Assembly: GCA_023402355.1 (NCBI GenBank)
Contig: JAEXCG010000143.1
Coordinates: forward strand, 1-38,991
Origin: Bacillota bacterium
GTDB taxonomy: Bacteria > Bacillota > Clostridia > Christensenellales > Aristaeellaceae
Length of the DNA stretch: 38,991 bases
Direction of reading: 5' to 3'
The notes under the pieces are model-generated. The model searched no databases. It was not told the origin of the DNA and saw only the letters and a list, made by a program, of their open reading frames with translations. Shown here piece after piece: positions 31,150 through 38,865 of this stretch (positions within the stretch are counted from its first letter, which is position 1; every line of letters starts with the position of its first letter). The translations under genes were made by a program, and so were the position numbers.

Positions 31150-31749
31150 ATGGAGTTTTACGAAGTCGTCGAGAAGAGAAGGAGCATCCGCCAATTTGAG
31201 GACAGGGAGATTCTCAAAGACGTACTGGAAAGAATTTTGACCGCCGGACTGAAGGCCCCTTCGTCCAACCACCAGAGGCAATGGGAGCTGGTGACGCTGA
31301 CGGACCGGTCCGTCATCAAAGAGCTGGCCCAGAGGATCAAGCCCTATCTCTGCCGCATCGCGGAGCCGAAGACGCCCCAACAGGAGATGTTCAAGATCGC
31401 CTACCCCCGCCAGAGGACGATGGTGGAGGAATCGGCCTGCGTGATCCTGCCGTACTTCAAGATGAAGTACGACCTGAAAAGCCCTGCCAACGATTATGGG
31501 CTCATGGATTACGGCGCGGCTTGGGCGCTTGTGGAGAACATCCTTCTTGCCGCGACCGCGGAGGGGCTGGGATCGGTCGTCCACATTCCGGTCAAAAAAG
31601 AGCCGGAGCAGATCAAGGCGTTTCTGAACATCCCGGATGGGTATGTTCTCCCGACCCTGATCATGCTCGGATATGCCGCCAGGGACGCCCAGGTACCCGC
31701 GCAGGTCAGGGCCACGGTGGAAAACAAAGTCCACTGGAACCAGTGGTGA
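31150..31749 (+). CDS. Nitroreductase-family FMN oxidoreductase
   Basis: A 199-residue intact paralogue of the preceding gene: MEFYEVVEKRRSIRQF (the RRSIR motif contacts FMN phosphate), LKAPSSNHQRQWEL, and LVENILLAATAEGLGSVVHIP with the GLG segment, then IPDGYVLPTLIMLGYA. Such enzymes reduce nitro groups, quinones or enones with NAD(P)H. AAAGGAGAG is 6 bases before the ATG at 31150. It starts 40 bases after the extended frame of the broken copy and its stop overlaps the radical SAM start (TGATG). Tandem duplication with decay of the first copy is the simple reading. Confidence 0.9.
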   Translation: MEFYEVVEKRRSIRQFEDREILKDVLERILTAGLKAPSSNHQRQWELVTLTDRSVIKELAQRIKPYLCRIAEPKTPQQEMFKIAYPRQRTMVEESACVILPYFKMKYDLKSPANDYGLMDYGAAWALVENILLAATAEGLGSVVHIPVKKEPEQIKAFLNIPDGYVLPTLIMLGYAARDAQVPAQVRATVENKVHWNQW

Positions 31750-32645
31750 TGACGATGAACATCAAAGAAGTCGAAACGAAGACGATCCTCACCCAGTCCA
31801 ATCTCCCCGTCAGCGACTATTCCGTGAATCCCTACGTGGGCTGCGCCCATGCCTGCAAGTATTGCTACGCCAGCTTTATGAAGCGGTTTACGGGCCACGC
31901 CGAGCCGTGGGGCGAGTTCGTGGACGTGAAGCACTGGCCCGTCATCCGTCATCCCGAGCGGTACGCGGGCAAGGAGCTGTTTATCGGCTCCGTGACGGAC
32001 CCCTACCAGCCGATAGAGGAGACCTATGGGCGAACCCGGGCGCTTTTGGAGCAAATGCGGGGCAGCGGGTGCAAGATCAGCATCGCCACCAAGTCGGACC
32101 TCGTTTTGCGTGACCTGGATGTAATCAGGACCTTTCCAGAGGCCCGCGTGTCCTGGTCGATCAACACGCTGGACGAGGATTTCCGGCGGGAGATGGACGT
32201 GGCGGCGAGTGTTGAGCGCCGTCTTGCCGCCATGAAAGCCTTTCACGACGCGGGCGTGCGCACGACCTGCTTTATCTCGCCGATTTTCCCCGGCATCACC
32301 GACGCGCGCGCCATCATTCATAGGGTCAAGGCGCAATGCAACCTCGTGTGGCTGGAAAATCTGAACCTTCGGGGGAGCTATAAGGCGGTCATACTCGATT
32401 ACATTCAGGAAAAGCGCCCCGACCTGCTGGCGCTGTACCGAGCGATCTACCAGCAAAATGACCGCACCTACTGGGCCGAGCTGGACGAACAAATGCGGGA
32501 TTTTACCGCGGCGGAGGGCCTCAACTACGTCCGGGACGACGATTCGATGCGCCGCCCGTTTGAGGCCCCGCCCGTCGTGGTCAACTATTTCTTTCACGAG
32601 GAGATCAAAAGGTCGGCGAAGAGGGGGGCGAGCCCGAATGCCTGA
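31749..32645 (+). CDS. Radical SAM protein, spore-photoproduct-lyase-like (mobile pair B-type)
   Basis: A 298-residue radical SAM protein. The iron-sulfur cluster motif is Cys32-x3-Cys36-x2-Cys39 (GCAHACKYCYASFMKRF). Further on, ELFIGSVTDPYQPIEETYGRTR and CFISPIFPGITD fit the SPL-like group (COG1533). I recall this N-terminal form (SNLPVSDYSVNPYVGC) from NCBI families named radical SAM mobile pair protein B; its pair A partner is not in the window. ATG 31749 overlaps the nitroreductase stop; a second ATG is at 31755. The end overlaps mutM by 8 bases. Reaction unknown; relation to a DNA photoproduct lyase and coupling to mutM point to nucleic acid repair, but that is inference. Confidence 0.88.
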   Translation: MTMNIKEVETKTILTQSNLPVSDYSVNPYVGCAHACKYCYASFMKRFTGHAEPWGEFVDVKHWPVIRHPERYAGKELFIGSVTDPYQPIEETYGRTRALLEQMRGSGCKISIATKSDLVLRDLDVIRTFPEARVSWSINTLDEDFRREMDVAASVERRLAAMKAFHDAGVRTTCFISPIFPGITDARAIIHRVKAQCNLVWLENLNLRGSYKAVILDYIQEKRPDLLALYRAIYQQNDRTYWAELDEQMRDFTAAEGLNYVRDDDSMRRPFEAPPVVVNYFFHEEIKRSAKRGASPNA

Positions 32646-33537
32646 ACTGCCGGAGGTGGAAACCGTCAGGCGCATCCTGGAGCCCCAGCTTGCGGGCAGG
32701 ACGGTCGAGGCGGTGGAAGTCCGCAACGCCCAGATCATCGCCCACCCGGAGGCCGGGCGCTTTGCCGCGCAGCTGCAAGGGCAGACCCTTTCCTCCATGA
32801 GCCGCCGGGGAAAGCTTCTCACGCTCCACTTCGCGAGCGGCGACCGGCTCTCCCTCCACCTTCGGATGACCGGGCAGCTTTTGGTCGTGCCCACGGGGGA
32901 GCCGGAGGAAAAGCACACCCATTTGATCCTGACGCTGTCCGGCGCAAGCCAGCTCCGCTATCTCGACGTGCGGCGGTTTGGACGCTTTTGGCTGTTCAAG
33001 AAGGGCGAGGAGGATGCGCTTACGGGGCAGGCGCAGCTTGGGCCGGAGCCCACGGACCCGGCTTTGACCGCGGAGTATCTCAAAGCCAAGCTCGGCAGCC
33101 GGAAGAAAGCCATAAAAGAAATGCTGTGCGATCAGACGGTGGTGGCCGGAATCGGCAACATCTATTCCGATGAAATCCTGTTTGCGTCGGGCGTCTATCC
33201 GGGGGCGAAATGCGACGCCCTGGGCGATCCGGACTGGGAACGGCTGGCGAGGGTCATCCCGGAGAGGATCGCGTGGGGAATCGAGGCCGACGCCATGACG
33301 CCGGAGGAATACCTGGAAAAGAGAGGGAAGGATTACCGCAACACGCCCTTTCTGCGGGTGTATGGGCATGGGGGCGAGCCCTGCCCGGTTTGCGGGGAAT
33401 TGCTGTGCCGCATGAGGATCGGCGGCAGGAGCAGCACGTATTGCCCGGTTTGTCAAAAGGCGTCCCCCGCCGATCCTCAAAGGACCAGTGAGGGCGCTGC
33501 GTACACGCGGGCTTTCATTTCGCCGTCGAGCAGATAA
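32638..33537 (+). CDS. mutM: Formamidopyrimidine-DNA glycosylase (Fpg/MutM) with C-terminal extension
   Basis: A 299-residue base-excision repair enzyme that removes 8-oxoguanine and formamidopyrimidines. All catalytic elements are present: N-terminal MPELPEVETVRR (Pro2, Glu3), Lys59 in RRGKLLTLHF, helix-two-turn-helix VAGIGNIYSDEILFASGVYP (core VAGIGNIYSDE) and zinc finger CPVCGE ... GGRSSTYCPVCQK with its Arg. Family members end just after the finger (about 275 residues); here 24 more residues follow (from ASPADPQ to SPSSR), encoded antisense to the end of the ferritin gene. The gene overlaps the radical SAM gene, so the two are translated together. Confidence 0.95.
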   Translation: MPELPEVETVRRILEPQLAGRTVEAVEVRNAQIIAHPEAGRFAAQLQGQTLSSMSRRGKLLTLHFASGDRLSLHLRMTGQLLVVPTGEPEEKHTHLILTLSGASQLRYLDVRRFGRFWLFKKGEEDALTGQAQLGPEPTDPALTAEYLKAKLGSRKKAIKEMLCDQTVVAGIGNIYSDEILFASGVYPGAKCDALGDPDWERLARVIPERIAWGIEADAMTPEEYLEKRGKDYRNTPFLRVYGHGGEPCPVCGELLCRMRIGGRSSTYCPVCQKASPADPQRTSEGAAYTRAFISPSSR

Positions 33538-33986
33538 AGCCCTCTGGCGTCGCTTCCGAAGAGCTCCATCTTCGTGATGAGGTCGGCCGCGTTCTTCTCC
33601 TCCTCGCCCTGTTCCTTCACGAACCAGTCCAGGAATTGCAGCGTGCGGTAGTCGCCCGCCGCCTGCGCCGCGCCGTAGAGCGCGTCGATCTGCGAGGTGA
33701 TGTACCGCTCGTGCTTGAGCGAGGCGTGCAGAGGGTCGGCCAGGGACGAAAACGCCTCGTCCGGCTTGCCGACGGCCTCCAGGGTGACGGGTTGGCCGTT
33801 GTTTTGCAGGTATCGGTAAATCAGCAGCGCGTGGTCCTGTTCCTCCCTCGCCTGCACCTCAAACCAGTTCGCGAACCCGTCCAGCCCCTTGGCCTGGTAA
33901 AAGTTCGCCATGTCCAGATACAGGTAGGCGGAGTAAAACTCCTTGTTGATCTGATCGTTTAAAAGCCGGCAGACGTCTTGCTCCAT
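33477..33986 (-). CDS. ftnA: Ferritin (non-haem, FtnA-like)
   Basis: A 169-residue iron-storage protein. Ferroxidase residues are visible: Glu16 (NKEFYSAYLYLDMA), Tyr23, Glu49 and His52 (AREEQDHALLIY), a Glu in LKHERYITSQ, and Gln/Glu in FVKEQGEEEKNA. ATG at 33986 has GGGAGGAAATC upstream. It assembles as a 24-subunit shell. It converges with mutM and overlaps it by 61 bases, with no terminator between them. The 268 bases upstream, up to the kinase terminator, hold no gene; a weak -10-like GATACT on the - strand near 34060 is the only promoter hint. Confidence 0.95.
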   Translation of the reverse strand: MEQDVCRLLNDQINKEFYSAYLYLDMANFYQAKGLDGFANWFEVQAREEQDHALLIYRYLQNNGQPVTLEAVGKPDEAFSSLADPLHASLKHERYITSQIDALYGAAQAAGDYRTLQFLDWFVKEQGEEEKNAADLITKMELFGSDARGLYLLDGEMKARVYAAPSLVL

Positions 33987-34216
33987 CGTGATTTCCTCCC
34001 TTTCGGCGGTTTGCGCGGTTCATCCAGCCCGCGCACGTCCTTCCCATATCCAGTATCCGCCGGGCGGGGCGCGGGTATTCCGCGGGAAGGTGCTTTTCGG
34101 GGGAAAAACGCCGTCAGGCGGGCTGTGCCTGCCGCGCCGCCCGATGGCGCGAGAGGCGAAGGGGACGGCGCCGGTTCCGGGGCAAGGCCTTCGGGCCGGC
34201 TTCGGCGGATATGAAA

Positions 34217-34253
34217 GGACGGCCATGCTTTCGCGCTGAAAGCATGGCCGTCC
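34217..34253 (-). terminator. Terminator hairpin of the hybrid kinase gene
   Basis: A perfect 16-bp stem (GGACGGCCATGCTTTC and its complement) with loop GCGCT, starting one base after the kinase stop codon. On the - strand it is followed by TTTCATAT, so the U-tract is short. It may act in both directions. Confidence 0.75.
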
Positions 34254-34254
34254 T

Positions 34255-36909
34255 CTATGATTCGTCCGTTTCCGTTTCGGCGGGCCCCGCCTTGAAGGAC
34301 GGGAGGTCCGTACCGCGCATCAGCTCCTCGATCGTCTGGTAGAGCCGTTCCGGGTCGATGGGCTTGGCCAGGTGTTCGTTCATGCCCGCTTCGGCCGCCT
34401 TGACCACGTCCTCGTGAAACGCGTCGGCGGTCATGGCGACGATGGGCACGCTTCCGGCCCGCGGATGGCCGGATTTGCGGAGGGTCTTCGTGGCCTCGTA
34501 GCCGTTCATCAGGGGCATCTGCACGTCCATCAGGATCAGGTCGAGGGAGTCTCCTTCTTTGAGGAACGTCTCCACGGCCTCCTGCCCGTTGCCCGCGCAG
34601 ACGACCTCCATGCCCGCCATCTGCAGCAGCTCCACGGCGATCTCGCGGTTGAGCTCGTTGTCCTCCGCCAGCAGAACCCGGCGGCCCGACAGCGCCGGGC
34701 GGGCGGACCTGGCGCTACCGGTGCGGACCGCCTTTTCGATGCCGGTCAGGGAGAGCAGGGTGTTGTAGAGCGTGGAGGCGAAGATCGGCTTGGAGAGGAA
34801 GGCGTTGGCCCCGGCCTCGCGGGCGGGCGCCTCGATGGCGCTCCAGTCGTACGCCGTGATGATGATGATCGTGGTGTCCGGCCCTACGAACTCCCGAACG
34901 CGCCGCGTCACCTCGATGCCGTCCATGTCCGGCATCTTCCAGTCGATGAGGCAGACGTCGTAGTCCTCGCCCGTCCTGTGGGCGGCGAGCACCTCCTCCA
35001 CGCACGCCTCGCCGGTCAGCACCCAGCGGGACAGGATGCCCAGGTTTTGCAGCAGCAGGGAGGTGTGGATGCAGCAGTCGCGGTCGTCGTCGGCGACAAG
35101 CACCTTCAGCGCTTCGAGCGCCTGCGGCGTGTGCGCAGGGACCTGCCGTGCGGCCTCGGCGATGTCGAAGTCCAGCTCCGCGGTGAAGACGCTGCCCTTT
35201 TCCGGCTCGCTGCGAACCGATAGGGTGCCGCCCATCAGGGTGACCAGGTTCTTGGAAATCGACATGCCCAGCCCCGTGCCGCCGAACCTGCGCCCGGTGG
35301 AGGCGCTCTCCTGCTCGAAGGGGAGGAAGAGGCGGCTCTGGAACGATTCGCTCATGCCGATGCCGGTGTCGCTGACGGTAAAGCGCAGGCGAACCCGCCC
35401 GGCCTTCTTTTGAAGCTGACGGATTTCCAGCCGGATGGACCCGCCGGCGGGCGTGAACTTGAGGGCGTTGGAAAGCAGGTTGAGCAGCACCTGGCTGAGG
35501 CGCAGGGAATCTCCGATCAGCACCGTGTCGGTCATGTCGACGAGCGGCATGGAGAAGGAGAGCCCCTTTTCCACGGCCTGCGGGTAGATGATGGAGGTGA
35601 TCGACTCCGCCACGCTCTCCAGGTTGAAGGTCTCGTGGGCAATCGTCATTTTTCCCTCATCGATCTTGGACATGTCCAGCACGTCGTTGATGAGGGACAT
35701 CAGGTGCTTGGAGGAGTAGCCGATCTTTTCCAGGCAGTCCTCGACCCGCTTGCGGTCCTCGATGTAGGCGGCGGCGATGGTGGTCATGCCGATGATCGCG
35801 TTCATGGGGGTGCGGATCTCGTGGCTCATGCGGGAGAGAAAGTTCTGCTTGGCGGCGTTGGCGTTCTGCGCGTTGACCAGCGCGTCCCGGAGCGCCTGCT
35901 CCTTGCGCATGTCCTCCGTCTGATCGCTGATGGAGATGATGTGACGGGCGACCTTCTGATTGACGACCTCCGGAAAGCTCTGGATGCGAAGCCAGCGCGT
36001 CTCGCCGGTCTGAGAGATCATGCGCGTTTCGCAGCTCTTGCTGCCGAGCGTGCCTGTCGGCTGCGCGAACGCTGCCAGCGCAGCGCGGTCCTCACAGGCG
36101 GTCAGTTCCAGCAGCACGTCCGGGTTCTTTTCAAAGGTCTCTTTGTCGATTCCGAGGACGCGTTTCATGTTGGAGCTGACGTATTCCAGCGCGCCCTTAT
36201 CCTGATTGTAGATCAGGAAGACCTCGTCCACGTTGGCGGACAGGATGTCGAACAGGTGCTCGCGGTAGCGAATTTCGCGAATGTTCCTGCGCTCCCGCCA
36301 GAAGGCTAAGATGAAGTACGCGGGCAGGAAGACCGTGAGCAGCACGGCGGAGACGACGGCCTTGGCGGACGTATCCGCCGAAAGGCGCTCCAAGCCCTGA
36401 ACCTTTGCGTCCGCAAAGGAAATGATTTGGGTGATGGCTGCGTCCACCGCGTCATATCGCGGATAGAGGTATTCCTCCGCGTACTGCGCGGTATCCTCCC
36501 GGCTCATGGGCAAGACGACGGGCAGCGCCTCGTTCTGCGCCGTCTCCAGCGCCTGCATCGCCTCGGCGAGGGCCGCCGTGTCCTCCTGTGGCCCCAAATA
36601 CCGGCTCGTGATGACCTGAATGGCGTCGTACTGCATGGCGTAACGCCCATTCAAAATCTGCTGTACCCCGTCTACGTCCCAACTGGGCTCGGCGATGAGG
36701 TTCAGCAGAAAGCCCTTCATGTCCAGAAGCCGGGAGCGCATGGCCCTCGCCTCGTTGGAAACCGTGTAGGGATGCTCGTAAATCGTCGACGTGGTGTGCT
36801 GTAATCGAAACGTCGAGTAGATGCTGAACCCGGACAAGCACACCGCCAACAGGCACACCAGCGTCATGCCGATTTCCGTGAGCTTGATGCGCTTTTTTAA
36901 ATCATTCAT
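34255..36909 (-). CDS. Hybrid sensor histidine kinase with two receiver domains
   Basis: An 884-residue membrane kinase; start at 36909 chosen for GGGAG nine bases upstream and because transmembrane helix 1 (MTLVCLLAVCLSGFSIYSTF) then follows at once. A periplasm-like helical sensor (about residues 35-190), transmembrane helix 2 (about 187-207), PAS domain (about 220-340), HisKA with His363 (RMSHEIRTPMNAIIGM), HATPase (LLSNALKFTP, DTGIGMS, GGTGLGMSI), receiver 1 with Asp656 (IDWKMPDMDG) and receiver 2 with Asp795 (LMDVQMPLMNG). No output domain or separate regulator lies nearby, so the target is unknown. This gene ends with TAG. Confidence 0.95.
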   Translation of the reverse strand: MNDLKKRIKLTEIGMTLVCLLAVCLSGFSIYSTFRLQHTTSTIYEHPYTVSNEARAMRSRLLDMKGFLLNLIAEPSWDVDGVQQILNGRYAMQYDAIQVITSRYLGPQEDTAALAEAMQALETAQNEALPVVLPMSREDTAQYAEEYLYPRYDAVDAAITQIISFADAKVQGLERLSADTSAKAVVSAVLLTVFLPAYFILAFWRERRNIREIRYREHLFDILSANVDEVFLIYNQDKGALEYVSSNMKRVLGIDKETFEKNPDVLLELTACEDRAALAAFAQPTGTLGSKSCETRMISQTGETRWLRIQSFPEVVNQKVARHIISISDQTEDMRKEQALRDALVNAQNANAAKQNFLSRMSHEIRTPMNAIIGMTTIAAAYIEDRKRVEDCLEKIGYSSKHLMSLINDVLDMSKIDEGKMTIAHETFNLESVAESITSIIYPQAVEKGLSFSMPLVDMTDTVLIGDSLRLSQVLLNLLSNALKFTPAGGSIRLEIRQLQKKAGRVRLRFTVSDTGIGMSESFQSRLFLPFEQESASTGRRFGGTGLGMSISKNLVTLMGGTLSVRSEPEKGSVFTAELDFDIAEAARQVPAHTPQALEALKVLVADDDRDCCIHTSLLLQNLGILSRWVLTGEACVEEVLAAHRTGEDYDVCLIDWKMPDMDGIEVTRRVREFVGPDTTIIIITAYDWSAIEAPAREAGANAFLSKPIFASTLYNTLLSLTGIEKAVRTGSARSARPALSGRRVLLAEDNELNREIAVELLQMAGMEVVCAGNGQEAVETFLKEGDSLDLILMDVQMPLMNGYEATKTLRKSGHPRAGSVPIVAMTADAFHEDVVKAAEAGMNEHLAKPIDPERLYQTIEELMRGTDLPSFKAGPAETETDES

Positions 36910-36923
36910 GTAATTTTTCTCCC

Positions 36924-36946
36924 GCGAAAGGTGATGCAGCTTTCGC
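36924..36946 (-). promoter_or_regulatory. Hairpin next to the kinase ribosome-binding site
   Basis: On the - strand GCGAAAG-CTGCATCAC-CTTTCGC forms a 7-bp stem that touches the GGGAG ribosome site. The segment GAAGGTTGCGAAAG here resembles GAAGGTGCGAAAG of the larger stem upstream, so alternative pairings between the two are possible. This could control translation of the kinase. Confidence 0.5.
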
Positions 36947-36970
36947 AACCTTCATCTATGAAAAAATACG

Positions 36971-37069
36971 TATACGATTTGAGTCTTTCGCACCTTCGGA
37001 ACCATAGGGCGCATCCCTTGCGCTCTATACTTCCGAAGGTTCTTTGTTTTGTCTGACAAAAATCGTATA
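36971..37069 (-). repeat. Nested inverted-repeat element in the kinase leader
   Basis: Three nested perfect or near-perfect arms: outer TATACGATTT (36971-36980) with AAATCGTATA (37060-37069); middle ACCTTCGGAA (36992-37001) with TTCCGAAGGT (37031-37040); inner ATAGGGCGCA (37004-37013) with TGCGCTCTAT (37019-37028), loop TCCCT. The element sits in an AT-rich island between the kinase promoter and its start codon, so it would be transcribed as the 5' leader. It may be a structured regulatory RNA or a miniature inverted-repeat insertion. I do not recognise it as a known riboswitch. Confidence 0.7.
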
Positions 37070-37102
37070 ATAAAGTTGTTCTATGAAGTAGCAATCTTTG
37101 TA

Positions 37103-37131
37103 ATTATACCCCACATACTTAAAAAACTCAA
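37103..37131 (-). promoter_or_regulatory. Promoter of the hybrid kinase gene
   Basis: On the - strand TTGAGT, 17-base spacer, TATAAT (box at 37103-37108). This gives a leader of about 185 bases before the ATG at 36909. A second candidate, TTGCTA-16-TATTAT, lies inside the leader near 37067-37094. Confidence 0.7.
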
Positions 37132-37398
37132 CCGGCATTTCCAACTTCCCATCGTCAATTTTGGAAAATAATGGGTTGCTTGCGCGCCGTGACGTTTTCG
37201 GGAGAAAAACGCGGGCGCCGCGCCCCGCGAATCGAGCGGGGGCGGTTGCTTATTCCAGATAAGCGCTGGGAATGGGATGGAACGCGGGCGCCTGCCCGCC
37301 CCGGGGCGAGGACATGGCGGCATCTTGCGAAGCCCGGCGCCGTCCCCTGGGGAAAGCGTCCAGGCGGCGCGCAGAGGCCCGAAGCGCTGCTTTTTTTC
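37132..37398 (+). other. Gene-free stretch between the kinase promoter and the second guaA
   Basis: No convincing coding frame on either strand: the frames that are open have no ribosome site and no recognisable protein pattern. The left 60 bases are AT-rich, the rest GC-rich with small inverted repeats. A run of T (37390-37398) precedes the promoter at 37399. Nothing else is seen. Confidence 0.5.
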
Positions 37399-37427
37399 TT
37401 GTGAAACGGCTCAAAATACGGTATACT
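37399..37427 (+). promoter_or_regulatory. Promoter of the second guaA-like gene
   Basis: TTGTGA (37399-37404), 17-base spacer, TATACT (37422-37427); the ATG at 37459 follows AGAGGAG by ten bases. The gene therefore has its own promoter and looks expressed. Confidence 0.75.
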
Positions 37428-37458
37428 GTTTCCACTACGACAGAGGAGTGTGAACCCA

Positions 37459-38763
37459 ATGGAGCAGGATATGATCGTCATCCTGGATCTTGGCAGCGAA
37501 CAAAACACATTGATCGCCCGCGACATCCGCAAGCTGGGCGTGTATACGGAAATTCATCCCCACGACATCACGGCGGAGCAGCTGCGCGCGCTGCCGAACG
37601 TGAAGGGCGTCATCCTAAACGGCGGCCCGAACCGCGTGGTGGACGGCGTCGCGATCGACGCCTCCGCGGCGGTCTATGATAGCGGCCTGCCGCTCTTTGC
37701 GGTGGATCACGCGGGCCGGGCGGCGCAGAACCTGGCCGGCTGGCCCGAGGATGAGACGGCGCGGCTCCGGATTCTCTCGGACTTCGTGCTCGGCGTCTGC
37801 GGCGCGGCGAAGAACTGGAACATGGAGAACTTCATCGCGGATCAGGTCGCCCTCATCCGCAAGCAGGTCGGCGACAAAAAGGTGCTGCTGGCGCTGTCCG
37901 GCGGCGTGGATTCCTCGGTCGTCGCGGCGCTGCTCATCAAGGCGATCGGCGGCCAGCTCACCTGCGTACACGTCAACCACGGCCTGCTGCGCAAGGGCGA
38001 GCCGGAGCAGGTGGTCGAGGTCTTCCGCAGCCAGCTCGGCGCGAACCTCGTGTACGTGGACGCGTCCGAACGCTTCCTCGGCAAGCTCGCGGGCGTGAGC
38101 GACCCGGAGAGCAAGCGCAAGATCATCGGCGCGGAGTTCATCCGCGTCTTCGAGGAGGAGGCCCGCAAGCTCGACGGCATCGAGTTCCTGGGCCAGGGCA
38201 CGATTTACCCCGACATCGTGGAGAGCGGCACCAAGACCGCGAAGATGGTGAAGTCCCACCACAACGTCGGCGGCCTGCCGGAGGACATGCGCTTTGAGCT
38301 CGTGGAGCCGCTCAAGATGCTCTTCAAGGACGAGGTGCGCGCCTGCGGCGTGGCGCTGGGGCTGCCTGCCTCCATGGTCTACCGCCAGCCGTTCCCGGGT
38401 CCGGGCCTGGGCGTCCGCTGCCTGGGCGCGATCACGCGCGAGCGACTGGAGGCGGTGCGCGAGAGCGACGCCATCCTGCGCGAGGAGTTCGAGCGCGCGG
38501 GCCTCGTGGGCAAGGTCTGGCAGTACTTCACCGTCGTGCCGGACTTTAAGTCCGTCGGCGTGCGCGAGAACGCGCGCTGCTTTGAGTACCCGGTCATCCT
38601 GCGCGCGGTGAACACCGTGGACGCGATGACCGCCAGCGTCGAAGAGGTCGACTGGCCGCTTCTGCATCGCATCACCGAGCGCATCACCCACGAGGTGAAG
38701 GGCGTCAACCGCGTGCTGTACGATTTGACGCCCAAGCCCGTCGGGACGATTGAGTGGGAGTGA
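37459..38763 (+). CDS. GMP synthase paralogue with a shrunken, inactive glutaminase domain
   Basis: A 434-residue protein. The ATP pyrophosphatase (P-loop from Ser147, LSGGVDSSVVAALL) and dimerisation domains (KSHHNVGGLPEDM, RQPFPGPGLGVR, end KPVGTIEWE) are complete and closely resemble the full-length GuaA at 28198. The glutaminase part is about 77 residues shorter: after VILNGGPNRVVDG the nucleophile site GICYG is replaced by AVDHAG (Asp83 at the Cys position), about 80 residues are missing, and the HPE triplet reads WPE. It can probably still make an adenylated XMP-like intermediate, using free ammonia or another nucleophile. It may be an ammonia-dependent GMP synthase or a specialised enzyme. 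Start ATG 37459 preferred over GTG 37450, which abuts the ribosome site. Confidence 0.9.
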   Translation: MEQDMIVILDLGSEQNTLIARDIRKLGVYTEIHPHDITAEQLRALPNVKGVILNGGPNRVVDGVAIDASAAVYDSGLPLFAVDHAGRAAQNLAGWPEDETARLRILSDFVLGVCGAAKNWNMENFIADQVALIRKQVGDKKVLLALSGGVDSSVVAALLIKAIGGQLTCVHVNHGLLRKGEPEQVVEVFRSQLGANLVYVDASERFLGKLAGVSDPESKRKIIGAEFIRVFEEEARKLDGIEFLGQGTIYPDIVESGTKTAKMVKSHHNVGGLPEDMRFELVEPLKMLFKDEVRACGVALGLPASMVYRQPFPGPGLGVRCLGAITRERLEAVRESDAILREEFERAGLVGKVWQYFTVVPDFKSVGVRENARCFEYPVILRAVNTVDAMTASVEEVDWPLLHRITERITHEVKGVNRVLYDLTPKPVGTIEWE

Positions 38764-38805
38764 CCTGATAAAGGGGCTGTCAGGTTAAGCCCCAAAAGAG
38801 AAAAA

Positions 38806-38845
38806 AGAAAAAGTGCGAGAAGGTACTAGCCAACTCGCACTTTTT
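38806..38845 (+). terminator. Rho-independent terminator at the insertion-sequence end
   Basis: AAAAAGTGCGAG pairs with CTCGCACTTTTT around a 14-base loop; the right arm itself gives the T-run (38841-38845). It is nearly symmetric, so it works in both directions, stopping guaA read-through from entering the transposase gene. Confidence 0.85.
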
Positions 38846-38865
38846 GTTGTAATTTGAAACTGATA

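Noticed and set aside
34094..37212. Similar 18-base motifs TTTTCGGG(G/A)GAAAAACGC at 34094 and 37195 as a dispersed repeat
   Set aside because: One 17/18 match in 39 kb can occur by chance, and the flanks do not align.
37171..37404. 77-codon open frame before the second guaA
   Set aside because: No ribosome site, Arg/Pro/Gly-rich composition and overlap with the guaA promoter.
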